Positions 19,482-30,884 of a stretch of DNA of 64,000 nucleotides are shown here, piece by piece. Every line of letters starts with the position of its first letter. Within the stretch, counting starts at the first letter, position 1. The DNA is from Porphyra umbilicalis. Lineage: Eukaryota > Rhodophyta > Bangiophyceae > Bangiales > Bangiaceae. Where the stretch lies: the NCBI GenBank assembly GCA_002049455.2, contig KV918917.1, positions 89,186 to 153,185 of the forward strand, given 5' to 3'. Below the pieces are notes generated by a model that saw nothing but the letters and a program-made list of their open reading frames with translations, was not told where the DNA came from and made no database searches. Made by a program: the position numbers and the translations under genes.

Positions 19482-20404
19482 TGCACGTTAACACCACATA
19501 CGCACGCCCGTAGGAGCACCAAGAGGGACACAGCCGAGGACCTGTTTGACGGGGATACACAGCGAGATCACGGGCCCAAGGCACAGGACGCCGGCACGAT
19601 GCGACTGCGGTGTGGCACCTCAAGCATCGACGGAGGCTCACTTCGGTGTACCTATGGCGAGGGAGGCTCTGATCTGCTGATCGGCACGAGTTGGAGCTGC
19701 TCGGCAGATTCCCGGCTCGGACACTCTGCACCGATCCCCCTTTCTGACAATAGGAAAGGTACGAAGGACACGTCCTTCAAGGTGGACCACCGGCGGACGG
19801 CTTCCGTGCGCTCATTGGCCAGCCATTTCTAGCCCCCCCAGCGACCAAGGCGCCGATTGATTTTCCATTTGATCCGGCAGACCATCTGCGGAACAGTCCT
19901 CCAGTGATCCTCGTTTGATCTCAAGGATGATCCTCAGTAAAGTCCGAACGCCACCGTCGGGACTGTTTCCAGGACGGTCTTGCGTCATAGATCTCGCCCT
20001 ATCCTATTCTACGTTTGAGATTAGGCCAGGACGGTCCACCGGAAAACCCTGGGGAGTTCCTCCACTTGATCTGATGATCACTGGGGGACGATCCCAATTT
20101 CGCGTCACGCCGACCTCCAGAATCGATGTAGCTGCGTGAGCAAATCGGGCCGCAGGCCTATACTGTGAATTCCTCGATTTTGTGGCTAGGATTAAATAAG
20201 GACGAGCATCCGTCTCCCTGTGATCTGTCAACATCGAAAGCCGGACGAGGAGACATCCAAACAACATCCAAAACCCGTTCCGATGTCGATTGGTGTAGCC
20301 GTGACGATGTACGCCGCCTCGCCGTGGTGCGCCGTGAGAATGCATTGCTGGAACGGGGGTTACAAAGTGCGCAAGGGTGCTATCGAAGGGGATACTGTAG
20401 TGCC
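19482..20404. other. non-coding upstream of the transposase gene
   Basis: No convincing ORF. The sequence is richer in short GATC-containing words (GATCC, TGATC) around 19860-20100, which may be sub-terminal transposon sequence, but I found no matching partner on the left side. Confidence 0.4.
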
Positions 20405-20660
20405 TGTACTGTACAGTACGTCCCCGTCTTGTTCGACACGAGACGACGGGCCGCGGGTGGGCGACGAAACCACCTGTCCAAATCGGTGATGCGTGGACCA
20501 ATAAGATCCACCCGTTAAGGTTGCCGTGACGTCCAGGCAACCTTGACGGGTGGCGTGCGTCATCATTAATAGCCTTGACGGCGGCGTCATGATGACGCCG
20601 CCGTCAAGGCTATTTACGATTACGTACCCGTCTTGTTCGAGACGAGACGATGGGCCGCGG
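20405..20660. repeat. palindrome cluster
   Basis: A perfect 14-bp palindrome GTACTGTACAGTAC (20405-20418); an 18-bp arm pair with one mismatch around a 10-bp loop (20508-20525 / 20536-20553); and a perfect 23-bp arm pair with a single-base spacer (20568-20590 / 20592-20614). A direct repeat of about 39 bp starting CCCGTCTTGTTCGA begins at 20422 and 20627. The compactness resembles a foldback or MITE element. Confidence 0.8.
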
Positions 20661-21043
20661 GAGGGACAACGCTCCGGGCATGCGCGCTCGTTGCTGTGGT
20701 GGGCGGGGGAGGGCGGCAACGTTTGGGGCAAGCGCGCTTGGTCATGTGGGCATGGCGGTCTCTGTCGTTGGCAGCGTGTCCTGTGTCACGTCCATGGATG
20801 GTATGAACCAACCTTGTGTGGCGCCGGGCCGGCCAGGGCGATGCTGTTGGGGGGGCGCTGTGTCTTACAAGTACGGCTGCGCGGGCGGCGGCCCGTCTGC
20901 TGATGTGCCCACCGGCGCCACCACCGATCCGTCCCCCTCTTCCCCGCACCATCCGCGTGCCAGTGCGACGGGTGCCCCCGCCACCGACACACACGTCGGC
21001 CTCACCGCCCCCCCTCCCCCTTTTTCCCCCTGCCGCCACCGCC

Positions 21044-21494
21044 ATGGCCCTCCGTCGCCCCACCGCTGCCATCCTTGCCGCCGCCGTCCTGATCACCGCC
21101 ACCATTGCTGCCACCGCCCTGGGCACCGTCACCGCCGCCGTCGCCGTGGCGGCTCCGGCCGCCCCCGCCGTGCACGCCCCCCCTCCCCCCCCTGGGTGTC
21201 CCCCCCGCTGGGGTCGCCATGGCGCCCCCGACGGACCGCCGCTCCCTCCTCGACCACCAGTGTGAGAAAAACCACGCGAACTGCGTTTACCCGCCCGGGG
21301 GTACGCACTGCCACTGCCACTACTGCGTGCGCGACTGCTACTGGGCAACGGCTCGGGCGGGTGGGTCAGACCTGTTCAAGCTGCCCCGCGCCGGGTCCCC
21401 CGCGGCCAAGCCCTACCTCCGCATGGTGCAGTGCCGCGGCGCGCTCCGGCTGCCACCGGTCGTCATCTCCCCACTCGTCCCGGCCGACTGTTGA
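21044..21494 (+). CDS. small secreted Cys-rich protein, frame broken in C runs
   Basis: Residues 1-45 form a classic signal peptide: MALRRP then an alanine/isoleucine/valine core (AAILAAAVLITATIAATALG) ending APAVHA. The mature part is in another frame and carries CEKNHANC and THCHCHYCVRDCYW, a dense Cys/His cluster that could bind metal or form disulfides, then a basic segment and a stop at 21492. The two frames must join across the C-rich stretch 21177-21206, where a single-base length error would do it. Total length would be about 149 residues. The family is not recognised. No other reading explains both the signal peptide and the Cys cluster. Confidence 0.5.
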
Positions 21495-21906
21495 GGCTCG
21501 GGGGACCGCCGTCGATGCTGCCGCTGCTTTGGTCGTGGGGATCGAGCCGACGGGTAGGGGCGGAGGTTGAGGGAGATGGGTGTCCGCGCTCGAACGAGAG
21601 GGGGGGTGTCGTGGTGGGGACTCCCAGGTCGCCGATGCGGCGGGCCGCCCGGAAGCTGGCCGTCGGTGGGCGTACCGCCGCCCAGCTACGGAGCAGCGGT
21701 GCTGGACATCCAGGTGGGGGTGCTGGGGCGGCTACACGCGGGGAGGGGATCGGCCGCTGTTGGGGTGCTTGCCGATGTAGGTCTCGCCGCTTGTTTCTTT
21801 TTTGTTTTTTACCTCGTTGTTGCTTCTGCTCTAAGGAGAACGCACCTGTGACCTGCGTTCCTGTGATCTTGTGTTGCTCAGCCTTTTTCACTACGAAATA
21901 AGGCAC

Positions 21907-23013
21907 GAAGAGTAACCAAGTGCGCTGCGGTTCACCGGCGTGGCGGCCAGGAGTGCCTCTTCACATCTTTTGCTGGGTCACACACAGCTACCGTCACCGT
22001 CTTTTGCAAATCACTATTTCATCCCCCCTGCACTTTGGGCGCTCTGGCGGCGGCAGCGCCGCGCCCTTGGCCACGCTGGGAGCAGGGGGGGGATAGCGAC
22101 GGGCGACTGCGTACAACAAGCTGCGTGGGTGAGGCGGTAGTCATGGCGTGTGCGTCGCCGGTACGCGCCCGTACATCGCCCCAAAATCCAGGCATAAATA
22201 AAAAAAGACCAGTGGAACAACACAAACCACCCCGTGCAGGTGCCCGACTGCCAGGCCAACCCAAAGCACGCCCTCGCGCCATACGCGCCAGGAACCCCTC
22301 CCCCCCCTGCCTTGCCGCCACCGTCGCCTGCGCCAGCACGACCAGCTACAGAGGGCCGCGGCTCCCCCACACACTCGGTCGCCGTGGGGCGCCCCCCCCC
22401 CCCCCCGCGCACCCCCTCCCCCGCAACGCGCCCGCGGCGGGTCCACGGGCGCACCGCGCGGCGGCGCTTGAGCCACCGCCGCCGCCACGCCACGTGAACG
22501 GCGCACCCGCCGGGGGGACACTGCGTTGCCCGCCGCGCCCGCCGCGGCGGCGGCCCGCGGACCAGTAGCTACCCGACGGCAGCGGCAACCGACGGCGGCC
22601 GGCGTGACGACGCGGCGGCCGACGCGGCCACGCGCCGCCCGCTGGTCGGCGGCGCCGCAGGGGCGGCCCACCACCCGCCCGCCCGCGCCCGACACGGGCG
22701 CGCACAGACGGTTGCGAGAGGCATAGGCGCTGCCCAGGCGGGCCACGTCGGCCACAGACCGCCGCTGAAGCGGGGCGGCCGCACCCCCCCCCTGCACCCC
22801 CCCCCCCCCCCGCCCCTCCGCGCGGCGCCGCACCAGCGACCGCGCGGGCAGCGCCGCGTGGAGGGTGGCAGCCGCGACGCGGCGCGCGCCGGTCGCCGCC
22901 ACCGCAACGCCACAACGCGCCGGGGTGCCCCTGCCGAGAGGGAGCCGACGACACGTGGCCGCTGCGCCATGGCCCCAGCGGCGGCAGACGCGGCGGAGGC
23001 GGCGGCAGACGCA

Positions 23014-23053
<40 letters not shown>

Positions 23054-23698
23054 GACGCGGGAGGCCACCCGCCGCGCCCCCATGCGGCGGCAGCGGCACG
23101 ACGCCAACGCGGCGGCCGCGGTGCGTCCAACGCGCGCGCGGGAGTGCCGCCGCCGGTGGGGCCGTGCCGCCGCCCGCCGCCACACCCGCCACCGCTGGCC
23201 GCCGCTCGCGGGCGGGCGGGCAGCCGCGTGTTGCAGAAGGCCGCGGCGGCGCCCGCGGCCGCCCCCCGTCGGCGGTGCCGGCGTGACCGTCGGGGCCGCC
23301 CCGCGGGCGCGTCGACGCGCGCCGCCCGTCGCCCGACGGGGCGCCGCGTCCCGCCGCCCCGCCGCCGCCGGCGGGGGCCAGCCGCCCCGCCACTGGCCAC
23401 GGTGAGGTGCGCCGCGCCGGCCGCCGCCGCCGACGCACCGGCAAGGGGGCTCGGCGCGCGACGCGCCACAGCCGCAGCCGCCATTGCAGCCGCCCACACA
23501 GGGGCCCCGGTGCGCCGCGAGGGCCATCCGCCGGTGCGGGAGCGCCGGGGAGCGGGCCGGGGAGGTCGGCGTGCGGACAAGGCGTCTGTGGGCGGTCAGA
23601 CGACCAGCGGCGCCGGCCGCCTCGGCCTCCACCCGCCGTCGGGTGTCGTCGGACAGCCATCGACGCGGCAGCAGCTGCCCGCCGCCACCGCCACCGCC

Positions 23699-23742
<44 letters not shown>

Positions 23743-24698
23743 GGCCACCGCCGCCTCCGCCGCCACCCGCAACGCCCTCACCCCGGGCCGAGCCAAAGCC
23801 CCACCCACACGCCTACCCGGAGCACGGCGCCGACGGCGGGGCTGCCCACAAGCGCCCCCGCGGGTGTCAGCCGCCGCGCCGCCTCGGCGGGCGCGCCCGC
23901 CGGGCCCGGCGCGGTCGCGCGCGCGCGCCGCACCCCCGTCCACCGGCGCAGCAGGGCGGGGGTGGACGTGCGCGACGGGGTGCCGCCCCACACCGTCGGC
24001 CGAGGGGGGCGGGCGGCGGCGCCGGCGGCGCGCCGGCGGGGGCCCCCACCCGCGCGGCGGCGGCGGTGGCGATGCGTTTGGCGCGGGGGGCGTCGGGGGA
24101 GGGGGCACCCCCCCGGGTGGGTGCGTGTCGTCGTGCACGCCATCCCCGCCGAGCGCCGCGTCGCCCGTGACGACGTCGGGCAAGTCGCAGGCGTGGCAGC
24201 AAAAGGGGAGGTGGATGTACAGGGCGGTGGGGGGGGGGGGGGGACGGCCGTGGGGGGGGGCGGCCGAGCGTCACCACCCGCCGCCGCTGCCGCCGCTGTG
24301 GCCGCCGCCGCCACTGCGGGGTGGCGGCGGACGGCCGCGGCGCCAGCGGGTGCGCCGGCGCGTCGGTCGCCCCCCCCCGCCGCCGCCTCGCCGCCGCGGT
24401 GGCCGCCGACCGGCGGGGGCGCGGCGCCCGCGGCGGCGCCGCGGCGGCCGCCGCAGCCGCCGCGTCCAAGCGGCGGCGGCGGCGGCGGCGGCGGCGGCAA
24501 CCGCCGCCCGCCGCGCCGGCCGCCGCAGGGCTGCGGGGCAACCGCCGCAAACAGCCGCCCACGGGCGCGGCCGCGGGCGCCGTGGCGCGGCGGGGTTGTG
24601 CCGGGGGGGGGCGCCACCGCGTGTGTCGGCGCGGCGGTGGAGGGGGGGGGGGGGGGGGGGGGGACGCGCGCCGGCTGCCTCGCGCCGCGCCGCGTGGC
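21907..24698. other. extreme-GC region, genes not resolvable
   Basis: All six frames are open for hundreds of codons because stop codons are almost absent. Simple repeats include a GCG run at about 23010-23050, CCG/CCACCG runs at about 23680-23745, G runs near 24228-24242 and 24637-24663, and C runs at 22390-22405 and 22785-22810. Predicted proteins are almost only Ala, Gly, Pro and Arg, so I call no complete gene. The longest minus-strand ORF (22141-23580) is a weak candidate. A HemW-like trace is listed separately. Confidence 0.6.
23920..24235 (-). pseudogene. trace of a HemN/HemW-like radical SAM gene
   Basis: Minus-strand translation near 24225-24180 gives TALYIHLPFCCHACDLPDVV, which resembles the radical SAM signature LYiHiPFCxxxCxYC of HemN/HemW but lacks the third cysteine. 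About 45 codons later, near 23990-23940 and in a different frame, the sequence reads TVWGGTPSRTSTPALLRR, close to the next conserved block (VFFGGGTPS...LL). The spacing matches the family. Homopolymers between the blocks could explain the frame change. I find no further conserved blocks, so this is a fragment, a pseudogene, or a gene with introns and length errors. Confidence 0.3.
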
Positions 24699-24758
24699 GC
24701 CGACGTCGGCGATTGCCGACGTCGGCGATTGCCGACGTCGGCGATTGCCGACGTCGGC
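24699..24758. repeat. four 12-bp palindromes at 16-bp spacing
   Basis: GCCGACGTCGGC occurs four times, separated by GATT: units start at 24699, 24715, 24731 and 24747. Each 12-mer is a perfect palindrome with a CGACGTCG core. The regular phasing could serve cooperative binding of a dimeric protein. Confidence 0.9.
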
Positions 24759-24951
24759 GGCGCGCCGGCCTGGAGGGCGCGGCGTCGGGCGTGTGCCCCC
24801 CGTCGCCAATGCCAGTTCCCCATGCATTCACCCATTTATTGGTGACAGCGTCTGCGGTCCGCCGAGGCGCTCGCCCGTCGCGCGCCCCCCCTACGGGAGG
24901 TCCCCCCAAGGGGACGTGGAACCCCCCCCCCCCCAACGCCCTCACCCCCCC

Positions 24952-26589
24952 TCACGGCATCCGCACCTTGCCGTTGGTCCGCACCTTGCGCTTGACGACC
25001 ACCGCCCCGTCCGACCACCGCACGCGCACCACATCCACGACGCGCACCCCCCCCACGCCCACGTGCACCGTGTCGAGGAGGCTCTGCGAAAAGACGTCGC
25101 CAGCCCCGCCGACGACGCGCGTCCACGGGCCGCCCGCCCCCCCGCGCCCGCCGTCACGGTCACGCGCGCGCCCGAGGGGCTCCCCCCCCGCGGGGAGCGG
25201 CCAACGACAATGGCCAGAAAGCGCCCGCCCCCCCCCGCCCCCCCCGTGTTGCGAAACAGGCGGTACGTCGACCGCACCGCCCACCACTGGTCGATGCGGT
25301 CGCCGCGGGAGAGCAACAAATCCAACCGCCCGTCCCCGTCCGCGTCGTACACCTGCGCGCCGTCGCCGCGGCCGCGCGGGGCGGTGTTGGTCAACCCGGT
25401 CTTGGCCACCCGCCGAAAGGTGCCGTCCCCTCGGTTGAGGTACACGGGCACGGTCGCGGACTCGTGGGAGACGGGCACCACGTCCGTCCAGCCGTCATTG
25501 TTGAGGTCCCCGACTGTCACGCCGACGGTGTCGGCGGGGGCGCCCGCGAGCAGCCCCGACCGGTTTGTGACGTCGACAAAGCGGGTGCCCGTGTTGGACA
25601 AGAGCACTAGCCCGCGGGTGCCATTGACGCCGACGACCAAGTCGAGGCGCCCGTCATTGTTAAAGTCGAGGGCGGCCACGGACGTGACGGGCGCCCACCT
25701 CGGCGAGCCCGTCCACAGGGCGTCGGGGATGCCACGGAGCCACGTGGACGTGGCGTCGGCAAAGCGCCCGCCGCCGCGCCCGAGGGACACGCCGAGGCGG
25801 CGGGAAAAGGTCACCGCGTCCATCCGCCCGTCGCCATTGACGTCGACCATAAAGACGCCTTCGGACGGGTCCGCGCCGAGGCCCGACGGCACCACGGGCT
25901 TAAACGAGTTGCCGCCATTGACAAAGACCTTTTGCCGCGGCGACTTGTCCCACGGGACGAGCACCGAACTGCCAAACAGCACCGCATCGAGCAGCCCATT
26001 GCCCGTCAAGTCGACGAGGCGCGCCGCGCGGCCGCGCATTTTGGCGCACCCGAGGCCCCGCCGCCACGTGACATTCTGCAGCGTCCGCCTCGTGATTTGC
26101 AGCAGCACCGGCGGCCGCGGCTTCAAGCCCCACGGCGGGAGGCCCGACAGGCTCGAGCCGCCGACCGAGACGAGGAGGTGGCGCCCCCCCGAGCTGCCGC
26201 CGAGGTCCCCCACCGCCACCCCGTGAATGTCCTCGTCGTACCGCAAGAGGCGCGGCCCGCGGGTGTAGGTGGTCGTGCCGGCCTTGCCCCACACAATCGT
26301 CGCCGGCGTTTTGACGTGGTTGGGCAGCACCAAGTCGTACGTGCCGTCGCCGTCGAGGTCCGCCACAACCGGGCCCCCATACTTGAGCGCCGGGTTGGTC
26401 GGCAGACCCGACGACCGCGTCACGTCGGTAAAGGCGGGGGGGGGCCCGCCGCGGCAGCGGCCGACGCGACGAGCGCGGCGGCGGCGGCGAGCAGGAGCGC
26501 CGTCCGTGACCGCGTCGGCTGCAGGGGGGGGGGGGGGCGACGCGGGCGCAACGGCGGCACGCTCGCAGGGCGTCCATGTCGGCGACCAT
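24952..26589 (-). CDS. FG-GAP/VCBS and ASPIC/UnbV domain protein (CRTAC1-like)
   Basis: The central part is clean: repeated calcium-binding FG-GAP loops such as VADLDGDGTYDLVLPN, MVDVNGDGRMDAV, ALDFNNDGRLDLVV, VGDLNNDGWTDVVPV and VYDADGDGRLDLLL, which form a beta-propeller. The C-terminal ASPIC/UnbV block (SQSLLDTVHVGVGG ... VRVRWSDGAVV) lies in a second frame, joined across a C run at 25137-25143. A hydrophobic signal-like stretch (RTALLLAAAAALVASAAAAAG) lies in another frame between homopolymers at 26436-26444 and 26524-26537. The likely product is secreted or membrane-associated, about 545 residues, starting MVADMDALRA at 26589. Three homopolymer breaks in an otherwise conserved protein point to sequence error rather than decay. 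Stop TGA at 24952. Confidence 0.75.
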
Positions 26590-27121
26590 GGCGGCAGCGG
26601 CAGGGGGGACCGAGGGCGCGGGCGTGGGCGTGAGTGGGTCACAGACGCGTCCGTCGTACCAGGCGAGGCGGGAGGGGACAGGCCGGCGGAAGAGGCTACG
26701 ACGACCACTCTGTCGGCCGTGGGTGCCGCATCCGCCCTGCGCCCCGCATCCCCCATGGCAGGGGGGGAACTAAAAAGGTAGAGACGCAGGCACCCACAGG
26801 GCCTGCGGGTCGAGGCGGCGCGTGAACGCCGGGCGCCGCCACACAAGCCCCCACCCGCGCGGACCGCCGCCGCCGATTGCGCGTGCCACGTGATCGAGCC
26901 GGTTTCTGCCAGCGTCGCCGCCGGCGGTGGCCACCGGCCGCCCCCCCCCCCAGCAATGTAATGCGGCTGGTGCTGGCTGCCGCTTACCCCCTCTCCGGTG
27001 GTGCACCGTTTGGCACGATGCGTTCAGATACGATCCAGTCGCGTCACACCTTGTGATCACAGGTGATTGTGACGCGTCCCACAAGCGTCCATCGGATGGA
27101 TCCAGAGTGGATCTGGGAAAT
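26590..27121. other. intergenic upstream of the FG-GAP gene
   Basis: No supported gene. It contains the presumed promoter of the minus-strand gene, and GC content falls sharply after about 26950. Confidence 0.4.
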
Positions 27122-27162
27122 TTTCACAGCCAGTCACAGCATGCTGTGACCGTCCTGTGAAA
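27122..27162. repeat. nested palindrome TCACAGCATGCTGTGA
   Basis: A perfect 16-bp palindrome (27134-27149) sits inside outer arms TTTCACAG (27122-27129) and CTGTGAAA (27155-27162). CACAG/CTGTG words recur at 27640-27690. Confidence 0.75.
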
Positions 27163-29210
27163 TCAATTGCGTCAGCTGACGGCGGCTCCTCAGGCGCTGT
27201 GCAAGACGTGGGTGTGGAAAAAACAGCGACGTGAAGCGTAGTCACGAAAGCCAAAAACAGGAACGGGCGACGTAGCCGTCCACCAAGCAACACCCCTACC
27301 TGGGGTGGTGCTTTCACGGATGCTATGATACGTCTGATAATCCGGGTCAGCCGCCCACTAGACGGAGGTCCGCTCTAACAGCGGGTAGGGCGCTCCGGCG
27401 CCGATACGTAGGCACCGGGTCAAACATCAAGACGAAAGCGGGTCCTACCAGTAAGGGTCGGCCCGTAAGAACACGTCAAAATCGCAACGTGGCGCCGCCC
27501 GATCCACCACCGCGGTGCCCATCCAGCCAATCAGGTGCCGCGCGCGGTCCCACCACACCGCCACGGCCCGTCATTGGCCACTGTCAAGGGCCCCCGCCGT
27601 GCGCGAGGTTGACACCAAAGCTGACAGTCGAGAATCTGTCGATTCACAGTGCCTCTGCTGTGAACTGCTGTGACTTCCTGTGTGGTTTCCTCCAATCCTA
27701 CATGTACCAGTCTTCTAGGACACACCAAAACATTGTCCCAAAGCAGATTGTTGGCTTTCCACAGTTCTGATTGGTTTGATCGCATTTATGCAGACGTGTC
27801 TCAGGCTTCCACCGCGTGGCATGCAATCTGGAAACTATCTCCAGAAAGGGGTGAGACGTGTCACTTGGATGCCCGTTTCGGTGCTATCGCAGCTTTCCCA
27901 TACAGCACTCGCCACGATTCAGTGCCAGTACGTATCGCGCGGTGCGGCGGTGAAACTTGCACCGTCTTTTTCGTCGTGCGCGGCGGCCTGCGCCGTGACC
28001 CTCGTTTCAGATCCACGATGGGGCACGCTGGCGCGCTTGCGACTTCCCCACAGACCCACGTCAACACGGCGGTGTCTCCGGAACGGCACCCTCCCCCCGC
28101 GACACCGCTGCGCACCGCCCCGCACCGACGGCGCCGCGGGTACCCGGGCGGGTTTGGTGGCGGCCCCTCCGCTGACCCGGCGTATTGCCGCCGCACCAGT
28201 GTCACGACGCGTCTGTGAGCCTCAGCCGAGGGGGGAGCGCCGGCGCGTAGCGCCGCCGCGTCGCCCATTGCGGCGGCGGCTGTGGAGACGGTGACGTCAG
28301 CAGCTGTGGCGGCAGCCGCGACGGCGACGGCAGAGGCGGTGTCAGCGGCGGCAACGGCGACGGCGGCGCCGCGGCGGTGCCAGACGCTGCTTGCAGCAGC
28401 CCCACGTCGCGGCAGCAGTGCGACGCGGCGGCCGTGACAGTCGCGCACCAACCGCCAGGCGGGTACGCTGCAGCGGGCACCGCCGGTGCCGCCGACTGCC
28501 ACGGCCGTCGCCGCAACTTGTCGTGCCGCCGCTGGCTGGCCGCCTCGTGGTGCGGCGACGGCTGCGCCTCTGCTGCCGCAACCAAGGCAGCGGCGGTGCG
28601 CCGCCACCACCAACGACCGCAACTACTCACCGATGGCAGCAGCCGGCTGCCTGTGCGCGGTCTGTGGAGCCCAGCCCCGCCGACAGCCGTGGCCACACTG
28701 CCCGATGGCGGTGCAGGTGAGTTCGACGCGGTTGCGGCGGGGGTGTACTGAGCCTCGCCGCAGGCTGCTGCAAGGTCTGACCGGCGACGCGTCCTCCAGC
28801 CCCGCCGCTTCAGGCGCGGCGCTGTGGCCACGACTGCGGTAGCCGCGGCGGTTGCGCGGACGACTTGGGGATTGCCGTCATCGACGGCCACTCCGCGCCC
28901 GGGTGCTCGCAGGTGCCTCACCTCCATCCGCCGGACGGCGCCGGCGGCGCAGCGGCAGCGCACGTCGAGGTAGAGCCCCCCCCCCCCCCCTTTGCCGCCG
29001 CTCCCCGCCCCGCCGCCGTTCCCGCCCCGTGGCGCACTGCGTGTGCGCGTCTGCCGCGGCGTCGCCGCGCCACTGTAGCGGCGGCCGCGGTGGCGGCGAC
29101 GGCGGCGGAGCCCGTGACCCGCCGCGGCGCCACCGCCGGGCGTCGGCCACGGAGACTGTCGCGGATGACCGACCGCGCCTGTGGCGGAGGCCGCCGCGGC
29201 TACGGGCGCA
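27163..29210. other. no supported gene
   Basis: 27163-28200 is of ordinary GC with no convincing ORF. 28200-29210 is GC-rich with ORFs on both strands (for example 28202-29332 minus); one plus frame shows CLCAVCGAQPRRQPWPHC, a possible zinc-binding fragment, but no continuous coding model can be supported. Confidence 0.4.
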
Positions 29211-29238
29211 CCTAAAGTCTGTCTCACTCTATTAGTCC
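29211..29238 (+). repeat. 28-bp inverted repeat, left copy
   Basis: CCTAAAGTCT ... ATTAGTCC. The reverse complement at 37261-37288 matches at 24 of 28 positions. The pair brackets 8 kb that contain the CACTA element, so it may be the terminal repeat of an older element. Confidence 0.65.
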
Positions 29239-30124
29239 TCTGAGAACCGCACTTTTCTTGGAGAGACCAGAACTCCGCCGCTACGACCGCAAATGGCAAG
29301 CAGTCTTCACACAAGGGATAGAGACCCCCCAAACCTTTTTACTGCAAGAAATGGTACACATTCTTCTGTAGGAAGCCCTTCAACGGCACACCTATGTCGA
29401 AAAGATACGGCTCAGACGCATCGTTTTCTGGCCTTCCGGCACACTGGGCGAGTCGCACGAGGTCACAGCACCGTTTCTCGCATTTGTCCCATGCTCATAT
29501 ACCTCGTGCATTCGAGTGCACTACTCTGCGCAGCGCTCCAATCCCACTGGCCGAAGGTAGACGTCCGTAAAGAGTATGTCGAGAAGAAGCGTAAGCGTTT
29601 TGTTGCAGCGATCCCCTGACATTGGGAGGCTACTTAAAAGTTCGCTCATCCAGAAGTGCGATCTCTTGCGCGACTTTTGAGATTCGATATCACGAGATAC
29701 GGCAGCCCATCGAGTCGCGCGCTTCGTCAGTAGCCAATGAGCGCCTGTGCATGGGCACTCCCAAATTAAATCCAGGAATGCCCTCGACAGCCTCTTTGAG
29801 TGGCTCAAGCGCCATCGCACACCTACCCCCCCACCCTTTCCCCGCCGTCGCTGTCGTGCCTCCCTCGGTCGCCGTCGTGGGGCAGCGTGTGTGTGCCACT
29901 GCACCGGTGGCCGAAGCGGACTATTCGCTCCAGAAAAGCAACGGCGCCGCCGGGGAGCGCTATTCCGGGGGGGGCGGGGGGAGGGTGGGGGGGGGTTGGG
30001 GGAACAGCTGCTCCGCACAACTGCAGTTGCTTTGCGTCGGCGGTGCCGAGCGTCGCGCCGGCGGCGACGAGCGCCGCACTGCATTTCAGCGCGGCGGCTG
30101 ACGCCGCCGGCCCTACAAGAAAAT

Positions 30125-30260
30125 CTGGCACAAAATACCAGGTTTCTGACCGGGAATCCTAGGTTTTCTGGGATATCGGAGCACCTCATGCGGGTCAACC
30201 TAGGATTTTTGGCCCCTGAGCCCGGTTCATGCGGATCAACCAGGGATTGCTGGTCAGCTC
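30125..30260. repeat. left sub-terminal repeats of the CACTA element
   Basis: Several copies, both orientations, of ACCAGGTTT / CCTAGGTTTTCTGGGAT / AACCTAGGATTTTTGG / AACCAGGGATT. These are probably binding sites for the element's own DNA-binding protein, by analogy with TNPA sites in En/Spm. Confidence 0.65.
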
Positions 30261-30884
30261 AAGGCACGGGCGCGGCGCTCCTGCGTCCTTAGTGCCCGAG
30301 CGCCCGCGCGCCGCGACCGCTGCGCTCACTCTGGCGCCCCCGCGCGCCGTGCCCGGCACCCCCGTGCCCCGACGCTGCCGCGCCACGCCCAGATAGTGGG
30401 CTGGGGGGGGGGGGGGCGCGCCCTGAGCGACCGCTCCCTTGGTGCCCGGTGCCCGCGCCCCACTGCGCCTCGACCCCGCGCACGCACCAGTACTGGACGC
30501 GTGGACGGTGCAGGAAGAGAGACACAGCAATGCACAGGCCGCCTCTCGTGATCACGCTGGAAGGCTTTTCTGAAGCCTGTGGCCGGGGCGGAAAAATCTG
30601 GGGCTTGGAACCCTTGAAGTGCTTCCAACCGAGATCTCGATCGGTAAGGCCCCGAAGCCAGCCGAAGCTTCCACTGCCTTCTACTGTCAGCAGCATGATC
30701 CTGCGCATTGATTGGCCCGATCTCTCTTCCAGTACTGTGTAATAGAGTACCCTTCGGACTTCTCGATGACTGTTCATGTGAGCTATCGACGCGTACACCG
30801 CCGGGGTGCATCCCACCTGTCACCTCCTGCACAAGACCGCACCTGCCCCCCCTACCCGCACCCTTCCCTCTTCCAGCTGCCGGC

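Noticed and set aside
22865-26226. Plus-strand ORFs of 857 and 939 codons
   Set aside because: Low-complexity Ala/Arg/Pro translations antisense to the FG-GAP gene; open because stop codons are nearly absent in this GC-rich DNA.
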